DNA from: Brasilonema sennae CENA114
Lineage (GTDB): Bacteria > Cyanobacteriota > Cyanobacteriia > Cyanobacteriales > Nostocaceae
Assembly (NCBI RefSeq): GCF_006968745.1
Contig: NZ_CP030118.1
Coordinates: 3,112,654-3,176,653 of the forward strand
Direction: 5' to 3'
DNA: 64,000 nt
Below the pieces are notes generated by a model, which had not been told where the DNA came from, did not search any database, and was given only the letters and a program-made list of their open reading frames with translations. Position 1 is the stretch's first letter, and each line of letters opens with the position of its first letter. Shown in pieces: positions 55,839 to 64,000 of this stretch. The position numbers were made by a program, and so were the translations under genes.

Positions 55839-55878
55839 TACAATTGAGTTTTCTTCCGATAAAAAGTAAGAGATTATT

Positions 55879-56430
55879 TCAGCCACCGCCACCGCCATCA
55901 CCGCCACCGCCACAGCTACCGCCATCACCGCCACCGCCACCGTAATCATTGCCGCCACAGCTACCGCCATCACCGCCACCGCCACCGTAATCATTGCCGC
56001 CACCGCCACTGTAATCATTGCCGCCACCGCCACTGTAATCATTCCTAATTACTGGAATGTTTTCTTCATACTCGTGATGGTAAGAACAGTTTTGACAGTG
56101 GCGGATTACCCTACGCCTTCCTGAATGACTAGTGGTTGCTCGAACTAAAACTTGTTGAGTCCGTTTAAGATTGAACGTTTTGCATTGAGGACAGTGTCGA
56201 TTTTTAATGAAATTAGCTAGGCAAAAAATAGCGATCAAAATAAACACAACAAAGATCCAAAAATTGAAGTTAAAGAAGTTGTCTAGTTGCCCATTAGGTT
56301 GAGACGGGTTGTTGTCTGGTTGCAACTTAGATGGCACTTCTTGTGCAGCAACATGAGTAAGCGTGATAAAAAATCCAACAAAAAAAGCGATTGATGGAAA
56401 AATGATTCGTTTAATCAGGCGTTTATTCAT
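55879..56430 (-). CDS. Membrane-anchored zinc-ribbon protein with glycine-rich tail
   Basis: The 183-residue protein starts MNKRLIKRIIFPSIAFFVGF (ATG 56430; two alternative codons upstream). A first membrane/signal segment is followed by a linker, a second membrane helix (FWIFVVFILIAIFCLANFI), a four-cysteine zinc ribbon (HCPQCKTFNLKRTQQ ... HCQNCSYHH) and a low-complexity tail of NDYGGGGGDGGSCGG units. The tail DNA is a tandem repeat (55882-56040). The TPM-domain proteins of cyanobacteria and plants show a similar glycine-rich C-terminus, but no TPM domain is present here. It shares its upstream region with nfeD by duplication. Function is unknown. Confidence 0.7.
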   Translation of the reverse strand: MNKRLIKRIIFPSIAFFVGFFITLTHVAAQEVPSKLQPDNNPSQPNGQLDNFFNFNFWIFVVFILIAIFCLANFIKNRHCPQCKTFNLKRTQQVLVRATTSHSGRRRVIRHCQNCSYHHEYEENIPVIRNDYSGGGGNDYSGGGGNDYGGGGGDGGSCGGNDYGGGGGDGGSCGGGGDGGGGG

Positions 56431-56485
56431 ACTTTTCTCTTTTAGCAATATCACATGCGTGGCATGGGAGTGTTAAAAAATATTC

Positions 56486-56724
56486 CTATCATCAATACCC
56501 CAGAAACAGTAAGACTGTTCAAACAGTGAACAGTGATAACTGCTAACTGATAACTGATAAGTAAGACAGAGGATATAGCACAAATGCTATATCTCTGCCG
56601 TCACGGAACGCAGCTCAACAAAATGAATATCACGCTAAGTGATATTTGGATTAGTGTTGGCTCTATATGTTCTTCAGTTGGAGTGGAGTAAGATTTTCTT
56701 TTTTGTTACAAAACTTCACAATGA
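56486..56724. repeat. Long direct repeat, copy 2 (upstream of the glycine-rich protein gene)
   Basis: About 235 bp matching 55602-55838 in the same orientation (for example GGAACGCAGCTCAACAAAAT, TATTTGGATTAGTGTTGGCT). It lies just upstream of the gene at 55879-56430 on the minus strand. The two copies flank that gene. Confidence 0.85.
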
Positions 56725-56813
56725 AGCTACACCTCAGTAACAAAAGAAACTATGCTGTTTCGCATCCTTGCCAGAGGTTATCATAAAGTTTGATATGCAT
56801 CGCCACAAACATC

Positions 56814-57746
56814 ATGAACCCCGAAATTGCTCGTCATCTTTGGAAATTACTTTGGCAAGATTACAGCATCCGGGTGAGTTATGCCCGCATCTACGCACAA
56901 ATGATCACTGATGCTGGTGGGACTGTTGCTAATGATCACATTGCTTTTCGATCTTTACGCATGGAGGTAGACAGTCCACAGGGTAAGGTTAATTTGGGTA
57001 TTGACTATTTAGGACAATTTGCTGAGGCTTTGGGCTACGAGGCGGCTGGGGAATACTCTTTTCCAGAAACCCATCTTTACGCCCGTCACTATCGCCATCC
57101 TCAGCAAGAGGAATTTGATTTGCCGAAGTTGTTTATCAGCGAGTTGATTGTTGATGAATTGCCAGAAGAGACTGTTCAGCTCATCCAACAAACAGTTTTG
57201 GGCGTAAATTTATTTCATTATTCAGCAATTCTCCAGGCATTCGCTACTGAGACTAAACGCCTTGCCAAAGAACTCCATAGAATCTTTATGTCCCCTTGGC
57301 AACCTCCCCGGCGTTCTGTAGTGGAAGAAGTGAACAAGGTAACTCAATATGGTGCTTGGGTGCTGGTGCACGGTTATGCTGTCAATCACTTTACAGGCTA
57401 CGTTAATCGTCAGAATACCCCAAAATACCCAGATATTGAGACTACTGCTCGTGGTTTAGCTAACTTGGGTGTGCCAATGAAAGCTGAGATTGAGGGAGAC
57501 ATTGCTAGTGGTTTGCGGCAAACGGCAACTCAAGCAGTTACTGAAGTTGTCACAGTCTTAGAAGATAATGTAGATGTGGAAATTCAACTTCCTTGGACTT
57601 ATGCCTACTATGAAATTGCCCAGCGCTATATGGTAGAAGTGGAACCAGATCAGCAAGTGCTGTTTGATGGTTTTCTTGGAAGGAATGCCCAGCAGTTATT
57701 TGAAATGACGCGGTTGAATATAAATAAGAATAATGTAGAGACGTAG
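56814..57746 (+). CDS. DUF1338 family protein (HglS-like dioxygenase family)
   Basis: The 310-residue protein belongs to DUF1338, which includes 2-oxoadipate dioxygenase/decarboxylase (HglS, YdcJ). It has MNPEIARHLWKLLWQDYSIR, NDHIAFRSL (iron-ligand His region), LYARHYRHPQQEEFDLPKLF (second His region) and the acidic C-terminal part. ATG 56814 is preferred to the TTG 24 nt upstream. The last residues, VET and the stop, lie inside the left arm of an 86-bp palindromic repeat (57735-57820), so the true C-terminus may have been altered by repeat insertion. Native function in cyanobacteria is unknown. Confidence 0.85.
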   Translation: MNPEIARHLWKLLWQDYSIRVSYARIYAQMITDAGGTVANDHIAFRSLRMEVDSPQGKVNLGIDYLGQFAEALGYEAAGEYSFPETHLYARHYRHPQQEEFDLPKLFISELIVDELPEETVQLIQQTVLGVNLFHYSAILQAFATETKRLAKELHRIFMSPWQPPRRSVVEEVNKVTQYGAWVLVHGYAVNHFTGYVNRQNTPKYPDIETTARGLANLGVPMKAEIEGDIASGLRQTATQAVTEVVTVLEDNVDVEIQLPWTYAYYEIAQRYMVEVEPDQQVLFDGFLGRNAQQLFEMTRLNINKNNVET

Positions 57747-57820
57747 CCCTTCGGGTTCGCCAGTCGCCTGGCTGTCGGGAAACCCTCCCGCAGCGGTGGA
57801 CTCACATGCTACGTCTCTAC
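57735..57820. repeat. 86-bp palindromic repeat whose left arm supplies a stop codon
   Basis: GTAGAGACGTAG at 57735-57746 is the exact reverse complement of CTACGTCTCTAC at 57809-57820. The left arm contains the last codons and the TAG of the DUF1338 gene. Confidence 0.75.
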
Positions 57821-57893
57821 ATCTGGTGTGTATTGCACCCAACATCAGAAACGCTATATTGGATAGGCGGTGAGAGAACTATAGTTAACGTCA

Positions 57894-59042
57894 CTAAGCG
57901 GGAGACAATTGTTTGACTTTTTCTTCCATTGATTCCATCAGTGATTGGTAGGGCTGAATGAATTTGTCAATCCCTTCATCTAAGACAAGATCCATCACTT
58001 CATCCAGATTAATCTTGATATCTGGGTCTTTAAGACTGTCAATCAACTGATATGCTTCTTTTACCCCACTCTCAAGCCGATTAGCAACGTCACAGTGATC
58101 TGCGCAGGCTTCTATTGTTGCTGGGGGTAGAGTATTAACGGTATCTGAACCTATTAACTCGTTAACGTACATCACATCGCTGTAGGTGGGATCTTTCGTA
58201 CTGGTAGAAGCCCACAATAGTCGCTGTACGTTCGCTCCTTTGTCTGCTAAAGCTTTCCAACGCTCACTCTGGATAATTTCTTTGTATTTTTGGTAAGCAA
58301 TTTTAGCGTTAGCAATTGCAACTTTGCCTTTAAGGGCAACTAAGCGAGCTTCTATTGCTAAATCTTCAGTGCCAATTGTCTTAATTCTTTCCTCAACGAT
58401 TTGGTCAACTTTAATGTCAATTCGACTGAGGAAGAAACTAGCAACAGAGGCTATTTTGCTAATATCTTGACCCTTATTTACTCTTGCTTCCAAACCTCGA
58501 ATGTATGCCCAAGCCGCCTCTTCATAGCTTTTAATCGAGAACAGTAGGGTAACGTTGACATTAATTCCGTCGCTAATCACCTGCTCTACTGCTGGTGAGC
58601 CGCTGAGAGTACCGGGAATTTTTATCATGACATTTTCCCGCCCAATTTCGCGATAATATCGCTGCGCTTCATCAATCGTAGCTTTTGTATCGTGGGCAAT
58701 AGTTGGAGGAACTTCGATGCTGACGTAGCCATCCAAGCCTCCAGACTCTTCGTAGATAGGGCGGAAAATATCACAGGCATTGCGGATATCTTCAAAGATT
58801 AGGGATTCGTAAATTTTCTCAACAGGTAAACCTGCTTGAATTCCTGCTTCGATATCAGCATCATAGAGCACATTTCCGGCAATCGCTTTTTCAAAAATCG
58901 CAGGATTAGAAGTAATCCCACGGATACCCCGACTCGAAATCATGCCTTGAAGTTCACCAGACTGAATTAAGTCCCGAGTCAAATTATCCATCCAGATACT
59001 TTGACCGTAATCTTTTATTGTTAACAGCGGGTTGCTTGCCAT
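57894..59042 (-). CDS. tal: Transaldolase
   Basis: The 382-residue enzyme moves a dihydroxyacetone unit between sugar phosphates in the pentose phosphate pathway. It has SIWMDNLTRDLIQSGELQGM, IRGITSNPAIFEKAIAG, the Schiff-base lysine in NVMIKIPGTLSGSPAVEQVI and SIKSYEEAAWAYIRGLE. This is the long cyanobacterial/actinobacterial type (TalB-like subfamily 2). It starts at ATG 59042, two nt after the TAA of the small gene at 59045, so the two are translationally coupled. Confidence 0.95.
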   Translation of the reverse strand: MASNPLLTIKDYGQSIWMDNLTRDLIQSGELQGMISSRGIRGITSNPAIFEKAIAGNVLYDADIEAGIQAGLPVEKIYESLIFEDIRNACDIFRPIYEESGGLDGYVSIEVPPTIAHDTKATIDEAQRYYREIGRENVMIKIPGTLSGSPAVEQVISDGINVNVTLLFSIKSYEEAAWAYIRGLEARVNKGQDISKIASVASFFLSRIDIKVDQIVEERIKTIGTEDLAIEARLVALKGKVAIANAKIAYQKYKEIIQSERWKALADKGANVQRLLWASTSTKDPTYSDVMYVNELIGSDTVNTLPPATIEACADHCDVANRLESGVKEAYQLIDSLKDPDIKINLDEVMDLVLDEGIDKFIQPYQSLMESMEEKVKQLSPA

Positions 59043-59044
59043 TT

Positions 59045-59374
59045 TTACCACCAAATTCGATTTCCGTTCTCATCAACTCGTGCTTGTCGAATCACATCAG
59101 AGATTTGCTTAGCATCTTTTACATGGTGAAGTGCTTTTTTTTCACCATTTGGGTATTCCACAATAAAGTAGGTAGGAACCTTAATCCAGTCTCCTGTAAT
59201 ATCCGGTGAATCTACAGCAATTTGCTTTGCTTTTTCTTGAACGCTTTGCGGCTTATCAGCAATCACATCTCCGGGATTTACTGTTAAATTCTGTTCCTTG
59301 ACTGATGGTTCTCCTTTCGTATGTTTACCTATACTTACTGGCTGGTCTATTTCTGATTTTTGTTGAGTTTTCAT
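59045..59374 (-). CDS. Small protein coupled to transaldolase
   Basis: The 109-residue protein has a charged, probably disordered N-terminal half (MKTQQKSEIDQPVSIGKHTK) and a C-terminal part with IKVPTYFIVEYPNGEKKALH, DAKQISDVIRQARVD and the end NGNRIWW. There is no signal peptide. The stop codon sits two nt before the tal start. I do not recognise it; coupling suggests a regulator or partner of transaldolase. Confidence 0.65.
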   Translation of the reverse strand: MKTQQKSEIDQPVSIGKHTKGEPSVKEQNLTVNPGDVIADKPQSVQEKAKQIAVDSPDITGDWIKVPTYFIVEYPNGEKKALHHVKDAKQISDVIRQARVDENGNRIWW

Positions 59375-60074
59375 AGCTTGAAATAAGTTGAAAACGGTCT
59401 TACTCTTCTTAAATCAAGCCTAAAAAAACAAACACATTAACTCCTCTTTCAAGAGAGATACTTTAAAACTGACAATAATATCTTCAGGGATATATTTTGG
59501 CTATATATAGGACTCCTATTTGATTTCTAAGAAATGAACCGCACCAGAACGCAGAGCAGCCAGCCCTATGCGGTGAATCCAGCGCTATGCAGGAGATACC
59601 CGAAGGGGGGTTTCCCCAAAGTCTGTCGGGGGAAGCAACCCAAGCGACGAGCTTTGACCGTTGAGGCGTCTGGCGTGTCACAGAGTAAGAAAATCAGAGA
59701 ATCTCATAACTGAGCGGATTGCTATAGCAGTCCTATTTCATTTGTGTGAAAGTGCCTGCGCTTTGCGCTAGAAAACAAAGTACATTTGTACATTCTTCTT
59801 AAGCGTTAAGCGTTCCCAATCTCAACGAGTAACTTCACAACTCGTTTATAATTGCTGTATAGTATGTTTTTTACTGATTTCATATTTTTTATTTCAAAAA
59901 ATACTTTCTCTTCATCAAAAATAACTATTTTTAATATTATGAAATATTTTCTGTTTTTAGCTAAAATGTGTAGTAAACAGATGGAAGTCCAATATACAAA
60001 CAATTATGAGCAAGATTTTTCGATGATTTATCATGATAAACCTTGCTTATAATGATTGCTAAGATGAAAGAAAA
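59375..60074. other. Non-coding interval between two minus-strand genes
   Basis: It contains a GC-rich island at about 59540-59680 (AACCGCACCAGAACGCAGAG; GAAGGGGGGTTTCCCC), a palindrome GGATTGCTATAGCAGTCC near 59718 and an AT-rich stretch near 59840-60060. No gene was seen. Confidence 0.4.
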
Positions 60075-60284
60075 TTAAGAGTCTTTATAATTTTCATCCA
60101 TCCAACAGCGTGGCAGGCTCTCACCAGAAGGAAAAAGTAATTGTTCTTTTTTATAATCTTCTGGATCTTGTTCTTCTTCTCCTGCTTGAAGTTGCCCAGA
60201 GACAGTAGGTTTCAATGGGCTAATCAGTGTTTCTAAGTCGTGTATTTCTACTAAATGACCAGTCTGCTTGTCTTGAAGAAGCAT
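60075..60284 (-). CDS. Conserved cyanobacterial small protein
   Basis: The 69-residue protein has MLLQDKQTGHLVEIHDLETL, GQLQAGEEEQDPEDYKKEQL and LFPSGESLPRCWMDENYKD. The pattern QAGEEEQDP...FPSGE.LP.CW is one I recall as conserved across filamentous cyanobacteria, sometimes labelled acetyltransferase without basis. It has no membrane segment. Function is unknown. Confidence 0.7.
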   Translation of the reverse strand: MLLQDKQTGHLVEIHDLETLISPLKPTVSGQLQAGEEEQDPEDYKKEQLLFPSGESLPRCWMDENYKDS

Positions 60285-60726
60285 GGCGAAAATGGTTTGA
60301 ATTACAAATTAGTTGGCTAGACAGCTTCTAACAATAGCCTATTGTTTTACGTGTTTCACTCACCCTAAGATAGAAATGAACACGCTACGTGCGATGCTCT
60401 TTTAGGAACCGCCAAGGGCGATGTGCCAGCAGGGCACCGCTACGCGATCGCCTCTAAAAAGATAGTTTAAAAATATGGAAATATGGTATTCTTCGTGAAT
60501 AACTGTCAGTGGAAAAATTAACAATATTGTTCTGCTACGTCAGAGGTATATCAAAAGGGGGAACGTCTTGTCCACATATGATCAACTCAGTCTTCTGGTA
60601 GAACGTTTGCAAAACTTACTCTATTGTCGTAAATAATATTTAAAATAATTGTGAGGATTGCTAATCTAAAATCCTATTAGAGACGCGAAGAAACAGCATT
60701 TACTAAAATTAGGGTGGAGAAGAAAT
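60285..60726. other. Non-coding interval between divergent genes
   Basis: It has a HIP1 octamer (GCGATCGC) near 60447 and AT-rich DNA near 60470-60700. No gene was seen; promoters for the 60727 gene should lie within it. Confidence 0.4.
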
Positions 60727-61227
60727 ATGACTAACATAGTACACTCGAAACGCAAAAAAGCTTCCTTTCCGGTTGCAATATTTCTTTCAGCTTTGCTAAC
60801 ACTCCCACTGCTTACTAGCTGTGGAGGAGGTTCAAAAACTGCAGCACCGCCACCTGTTGACAATACTGTTGGTAGAACAGTGAATAATCCAGAGCCAGCA
60901 AACCAAACCAAACCGAAAAAGGGATTAAATACAGGGCAGAAAGTAGCAATTACATTAGCTGGTGCAGCTGCTTTATACTACCTCTACAACAGACATAAGA
61001 ATAACGAAAAAGAGGGAGCGCAAGGTAAGTACTACCTTTCAAAGAATGGACGTGTTTACTTCCGGGATGCGCAAGGCCGTCCTCAGTGGGTAACTCCACC
61101 TCCTGGAGGAATTAAAGCTGAAGTTACGGAGTCTGAAGCGCAACAGTATCAGGATTTCCAAGGCTATAACGGGCGTAGTACAGGTCGTACTCTTAGGGAC
61201 ATAGCCCCTGCAAACGCTCCATACTAA
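60727..61227 (+). CDS. Putative lipoprotein with repeat-poor acidic tail
   Basis: The 166-residue protein has a signal peptide with lipobox (LLTLPLLTSCGGG, Cys about 32), a proline-rich linker, a hydrophobic segment (VAITLAGAAALYYLYNRH) and a C-terminal block GKYYLSKNGRVYFRDAQGRP, QWVTPPPGGIKAEV that looks conserved. It is probably anchored to a membrane through the lipid and a second helix. Function is unknown. Confidence 0.75.
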   Translation: MTNIVHSKRKKASFPVAIFLSALLTLPLLTSCGGGSKTAAPPPVDNTVGRTVNNPEPANQTKPKKGLNTGQKVAITLAGAAALYYLYNRHKNNEKEGAQGKYYLSKNGRVYFRDAQGRPQWVTPPPGGIKAEVTESEAQQYQDFQGYNGRSTGRTLRDIAPANAPY

Positions 61228-61948
61228 ATATAGTGCCTCCAGTGTTGAGTGCAATACATCCTTTCATGATCTAAAATGCGGTGTGGCTGTGCCTTCCGCA
61301 TTATTCGTATCTCCACCCCGCCCATGGAGATGGACTTTGTGCTCACTGTAAGCTGTACTCCCTATTAAGGGTAAGAAGAAAAACACATCGCCGGAACAGA
61401 TGCGATCTGCCGAACGCTCATGCTGAGCGCTTTGCGCTTAGGCAGCAGCGTTTGCGCAGCGCCAAAGTCTGCCGGGGGGATACTCCCCCCGGCGAGCTTT
61501 GCCCCTTAGGGGCTAGCTATCGCTTTGAGCAGAATCGGAACCTTTAACCACGGAAGTTCAAGAAGTTGCAGAAAAATTTGTGATGACTAATTGTTATGAC
61601 CTCAAAATAGCTGCACAAATGCTTTTCGTATAATCGCGACTTTCTCACTTTGGAGTATTGTAAAATTTCATTGATTACAGCGCATTGCAACTAATTGAGG
61701 TACAACGCTCTTGTCTAAAAGTCAGGCAGAAAGGGATTTTTACTTCTGACTTCTGACTTCTTATATACAATTGTTCAAGCGAGTCTCTTTCTTCTTCCAA
61801 CCATAATTTCATACAAACTTTTCTGATTAAGCATTATTGGCTACAAATCATTTAAGGTAAGAATAAGTATCTATGACAGGACTGTTAGAGATCAATTATT
61901 ATACAGGTAATAGTTAAACATAACCAGCAAACGCACCACCTCTGATCC
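61228..61948. other. Non-coding interval upstream of the histidine kinase gene
   Basis: A perfect hairpin lies at 61471-61493: GCCGGGGGG, loop ATACT, CCCCCCGGC. GC-rich repeats (GCGCTTTGCGCTTAGGCAGC) surround it. The remainder is AT-rich with a TTCTGACTTCTGACTTCT-type repeat near 61745. No gene was seen. Confidence 0.45.
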
Positions 61949-63145
61949 ATGCAAGATTTTAGTCAATTGCTGTCCCTTAAAGTTAACGCAATCGCACAAA
62001 ATTGGGTGGAAATTGTAGCCCAAGATAGACAAATCAAAAGTACCGAAAACCTTTCACGCACAGCAATTCAAGATCATATTCCTCATGTTCTTGCTGCTTT
62101 GGTGACAGTGCTGGCTCAAACTGAACAGAGTGATGTCAGGACAATTGTAGAAGCGAGTTTGCAACATGGTCTTGAGAGAGCAGAACAAGGCTTTGATCCC
62201 ACGGAGGTTGTACGAGAATATCACCTGCTGCGCGTAACTATCATTTCTCATTTGCGTCCTGAATTGTCGCAAGGAACGGCTGAAGAGGTTTTACGGGCGG
62301 TGTCACTAATTAATACAGTTGTAGATGAAGCAATCGCCCAATGCTTTAAAAGTTATGTTAAACAGCGTTTCCAAGAACTGGAGAAATTACAAAACCATTT
62401 AACTTTAACTGTAGAAGAATTGAGGCGGTTAGTTCTTAGTAGCCAAGATCACATGAGCCTGCTAGCACATGAACTGAAAACACCGCTGAACTCAATCATT
62501 GGCTATTCAGAATTATTCTTGCGTCAACAGCGCTCCTCTCAGCAACAAATAAGAGATACTATTCCCAGTGTAGAACACATTGAGCGTGTAGTGCGCAATG
62601 CTCATCAGTTGCTTCACCTAATTAATGATGCCTTAGAGCTTTCTCGGTATGAAACGGGCAACATGCAGTTGCACTTAGCATCTACAGATGTGCGTTCTGT
62701 GATTAATATAGTTATCGAAACTATGCAGCCCTTAGCTGATGCGCAGGCATTAGAACTTGTACTGCTTTGTGATGATTTACCAAAACAAGTGATCACAGAT
62801 CCGTTACGACTGCAACAGATTTTGACAAATTTAATTAGCAATGCTATTCGTTACACGCAAACAGGTAGCATTGCGATTGAGTGTCACAATATAGAGAGCA
62901 GTCAGTGGATGTTTGCAGTGACTGATACAGGAATTGGTATTCCTCCTGAAGATCAAGAGCGCATTTTTGAGCCATTTGCTCGCGCTCAACACTCCCACAG
63001 ACCTCATCCCCCCAATAGCACAGGCTTAGGACTAGCCATAGTTACACGACTTGTAAAGTTATTGCAAGGCAAAATCACTGTCAAATCTCTAGTAGGAGTT
63101 GGTTCCACTTTTACAGTCATTCTACCATTGGAAGTAAGAACTTAG
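61949..63145 (+). CDS. Sensor histidine kinase with RsbRD-like N-terminal domain
   Basis: The 398-residue kinase has a helical N-terminal domain (residues 1-140; WVEIVAQDRQIKSTENLSRT, LERAEQGFDPTEVVREYHLL) similar to the sensory domain of RsbRD/RsbR-type proteins, with no membrane segment. The kinase core follows: H-box LLAHELKTPLNSIIGY with His174, N-box LISNAIRYTQTGS, G1 DTGIGIPPEDQERIFEPF and G2 TGLGLAIVTRLV. It is a soluble orphan kinase; no response regulator gene is adjacent. Confidence 0.92.
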   Translation: MQDFSQLLSLKVNAIAQNWVEIVAQDRQIKSTENLSRTAIQDHIPHVLAALVTVLAQTEQSDVRTIVEASLQHGLERAEQGFDPTEVVREYHLLRVTIISHLRPELSQGTAEEVLRAVSLINTVVDEAIAQCFKSYVKQRFQELEKLQNHLTLTVEELRRLVLSSQDHMSLLAHELKTPLNSIIGYSELFLRQQRSSQQQIRDTIPSVEHIERVVRNAHQLLHLINDALELSRYETGNMQLHLASTDVRSVINIVIETMQPLADAQALELVLLCDDLPKQVITDPLRLQQILTNLISNAIRYTQTGSIAIECHNIESSQWMFAVTDTGIGIPPEDQERIFEPFARAQHSHRPHPPNSTGLGLAIVTRLVKLLQGKITVKSLVGVGSTFTVILPLEVRT

Positions 63146-63449
63146 GAAGAGGTGATATCTTCAACTTCGTGATTGCGTTTGGTTGCGGTGGTTTTGACAA
63201 AGAGCAACTTAAAGGTGGTATAAGCCCTTGGCTTTAGCTTGTGCGTATCGCCATTTACGACGATCCCAGCTCAGTTAAGAGCGAACTACGATTAATTCAC
63301 CTAGGTGAAGCAATGATGAGCAAATAAGCATTGATTCAAAAAGTGGTCAAGCAGAAAAAGCAATTTCTACTTGACCACAACGGGTGTAAATGGTACCAAA
63401 AAACTTTGTTGGAACTATACTGTAGTTAGCTCAAACGTTTTGAGATATT
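63146..63449. other. Non-coding interval, nothing recognised
   Basis: About 300 nt between convergent genes. No hairpin or gene of note was seen. Confidence 0.4.
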
Positions 63450-63881
63450 TCAGCCGATAATTTCTTTTTTGATTGAGTCCACTTTTGCACCTAATTCTTG
63501 CCGAGTAGGACCTTTGAGTAAATAGCGGAAAGTAAACCAAATTGTGTAACCAATCCCTGTTAACTCCAGCAGCGGACTTAGGAGCGGAATATCATTGATT
63601 GCATCTAGCACCGCCAATATTAGCCTGAGTAGAGTCACCGTCACTACAAGTAAAGCAAAGCTAATAACTGGTAGCTTATATTCGTTGACAAACCTACCTA
63701 AGTATTCGGGTAGTTCTGCCAAAAAGGTAGAAATTTGTCCACCAAACTGCTGCAATTCCTCTTCAGTTTCAGTCGCAGGTGGTAGCATTGCCAAAGTTCC
63801 TGGTTCTGAAGCTTCAAGTGCTTTGATGCCTTCTTTTATCTTGGCATCAGTGTATTCAGCTTGTTGTAATTCGCTGTCCAT
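63450..63881 (-). CDS. CAAD-domain membrane protein
   Basis: The 143-residue protein has an acidic N-terminus, then the CAAD domain: two membrane helices (PVISFALLVVTVTLLRLIL and LLELTGIGYTIWFTFRYLL) separated by DAINDIPLLSPL, ending LKGPTRQELGAKVDSIKKEI. CAAD domains anchor some cyanobacterial aminoacyl-tRNA synthetases in membranes, and the stand-alone plant relatives (CURT1) shape thylakoid grana. The domain here is not attached to a synthetase. Confidence 0.92.
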   Translation of the reverse strand: MDSELQQAEYTDAKIKEGIKALEASEPGTLAMLPPATETEEELQQFGGQISTFLAELPEYLGRFVNEYKLPVISFALLVVTVTLLRLILAVLDAINDIPLLSPLLELTGIGYTIWFTFRYLLKGPTRQELGAKVDSIKKEIIG

Positions 63882-64000
63882 AATACTTGCTCCCTCTCAA
63901 ATAACAACAATTTTTTCTACTTATATTTATGGTACTAGCCTAGCATGTCATAAACTGCTGCAACTACAGGATATTCGTCAGCTTTATTGCCAACACACTC

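Noticed and set aside
63241..63327. A short plus-strand frame VRIAIYDDPSSVKSELRLIH
   Set aside because: It has only about 28 codons, no ribosome binding site and no family match; it may be a fragment but could not be supported.
1..64000. tRNA, rRNA, CRISPR arrays or riboswitches
   Set aside because: No cloverleaf, T-loop signature, regularly spaced repeat-spacer array or recognisable riboswitch core was found by eye; a dedicated covariance-model scan would be needed to be sure.

Overview
The window is chromosomal DNA of a filamentous, probably heterocyst-forming cyanobacterium (Nostocales-like). The evidence is a photosystem I PsaK gene, the alkane pair acyl-ACP reductase / aldehyde deformylating oxygenase next to accA, XisH/XisI, CAAD and DUF1822 proteins, many HIP1 octamers (GCGATCGC) and dense short tandem and palindromic repeats between genes. 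No rRNA, tRNA or CRISPR array was recognised.

Layout. 0-3 kb: gene debris (end of an unknown gene, a fragment of a cyanobacterial effector-module N-terminus, a PIN toxin gene with a nonsense codon), then aat with a solo tnpB inserted just upstream. 3-6 kb: housekeeping block rseP-nth-rpsN, with nth starting on the rseP stop codon. 6-7.6 kb: a small conserved protein followed by a decayed WD40 gene. 8.3-15.2 kb: a secretion island with two large calcium-binding (RTX-type) proteins sharing one C-terminal secretion module, one of them an ExeM/NucH-type nuclease, plus a PEP-CTERM protein, bracketed by two copies of a MITE-like element. 16-20 kb: membrane-anchored amidase and a protealysin-like M4 protease with its emfourin-type inhibitor. 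20-26 kb: P450, ClC transporter with CBS and USP domains, trpS, metF.

26-34 kb is an accessory block: xisH-xisI, a PIN toxin-antitoxin pair with a second, broken antitoxin copy, and an XPB helicase / Bax1-type nuclease pair. A GMC oxidoreductase gene lies between xpb and bax1 inside a 1.85 kb cassette bounded by 104-nt inverted repeats; without it the two genes would be about 56 nt apart. 34-46 kb: a DUF4234-like membrane protein, a Ser/Thr kinase with WD40 repeats, ado-aar-accA, folE, trpF, psaK, a site-2 protease with CBS domains and an AlkB-like dioxygenase.

46-57 kb is the most interesting region. On the minus strand lie nfeD-flotillin-small secreted protein-flotillin and then sigma factor-DUF1822-CHAT protease. 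The CHAT protein carries a transmembrane segment and two tandem TPR plus LivK-type ligand-binding units, so it reads as a ligand-sensing membrane receptor protease with a dedicated sigma-like regulator. The rest (57-64 kb) holds a DUF1338 protein, a small gene coupled to transaldolase, a lipoprotein, a histidine kinase and a CAAD membrane protein.

Many genes had upstream in-frame GTG/TTG starts; I moved starts to the ATG that fits family length or a ribosome binding site and say so where it matters.
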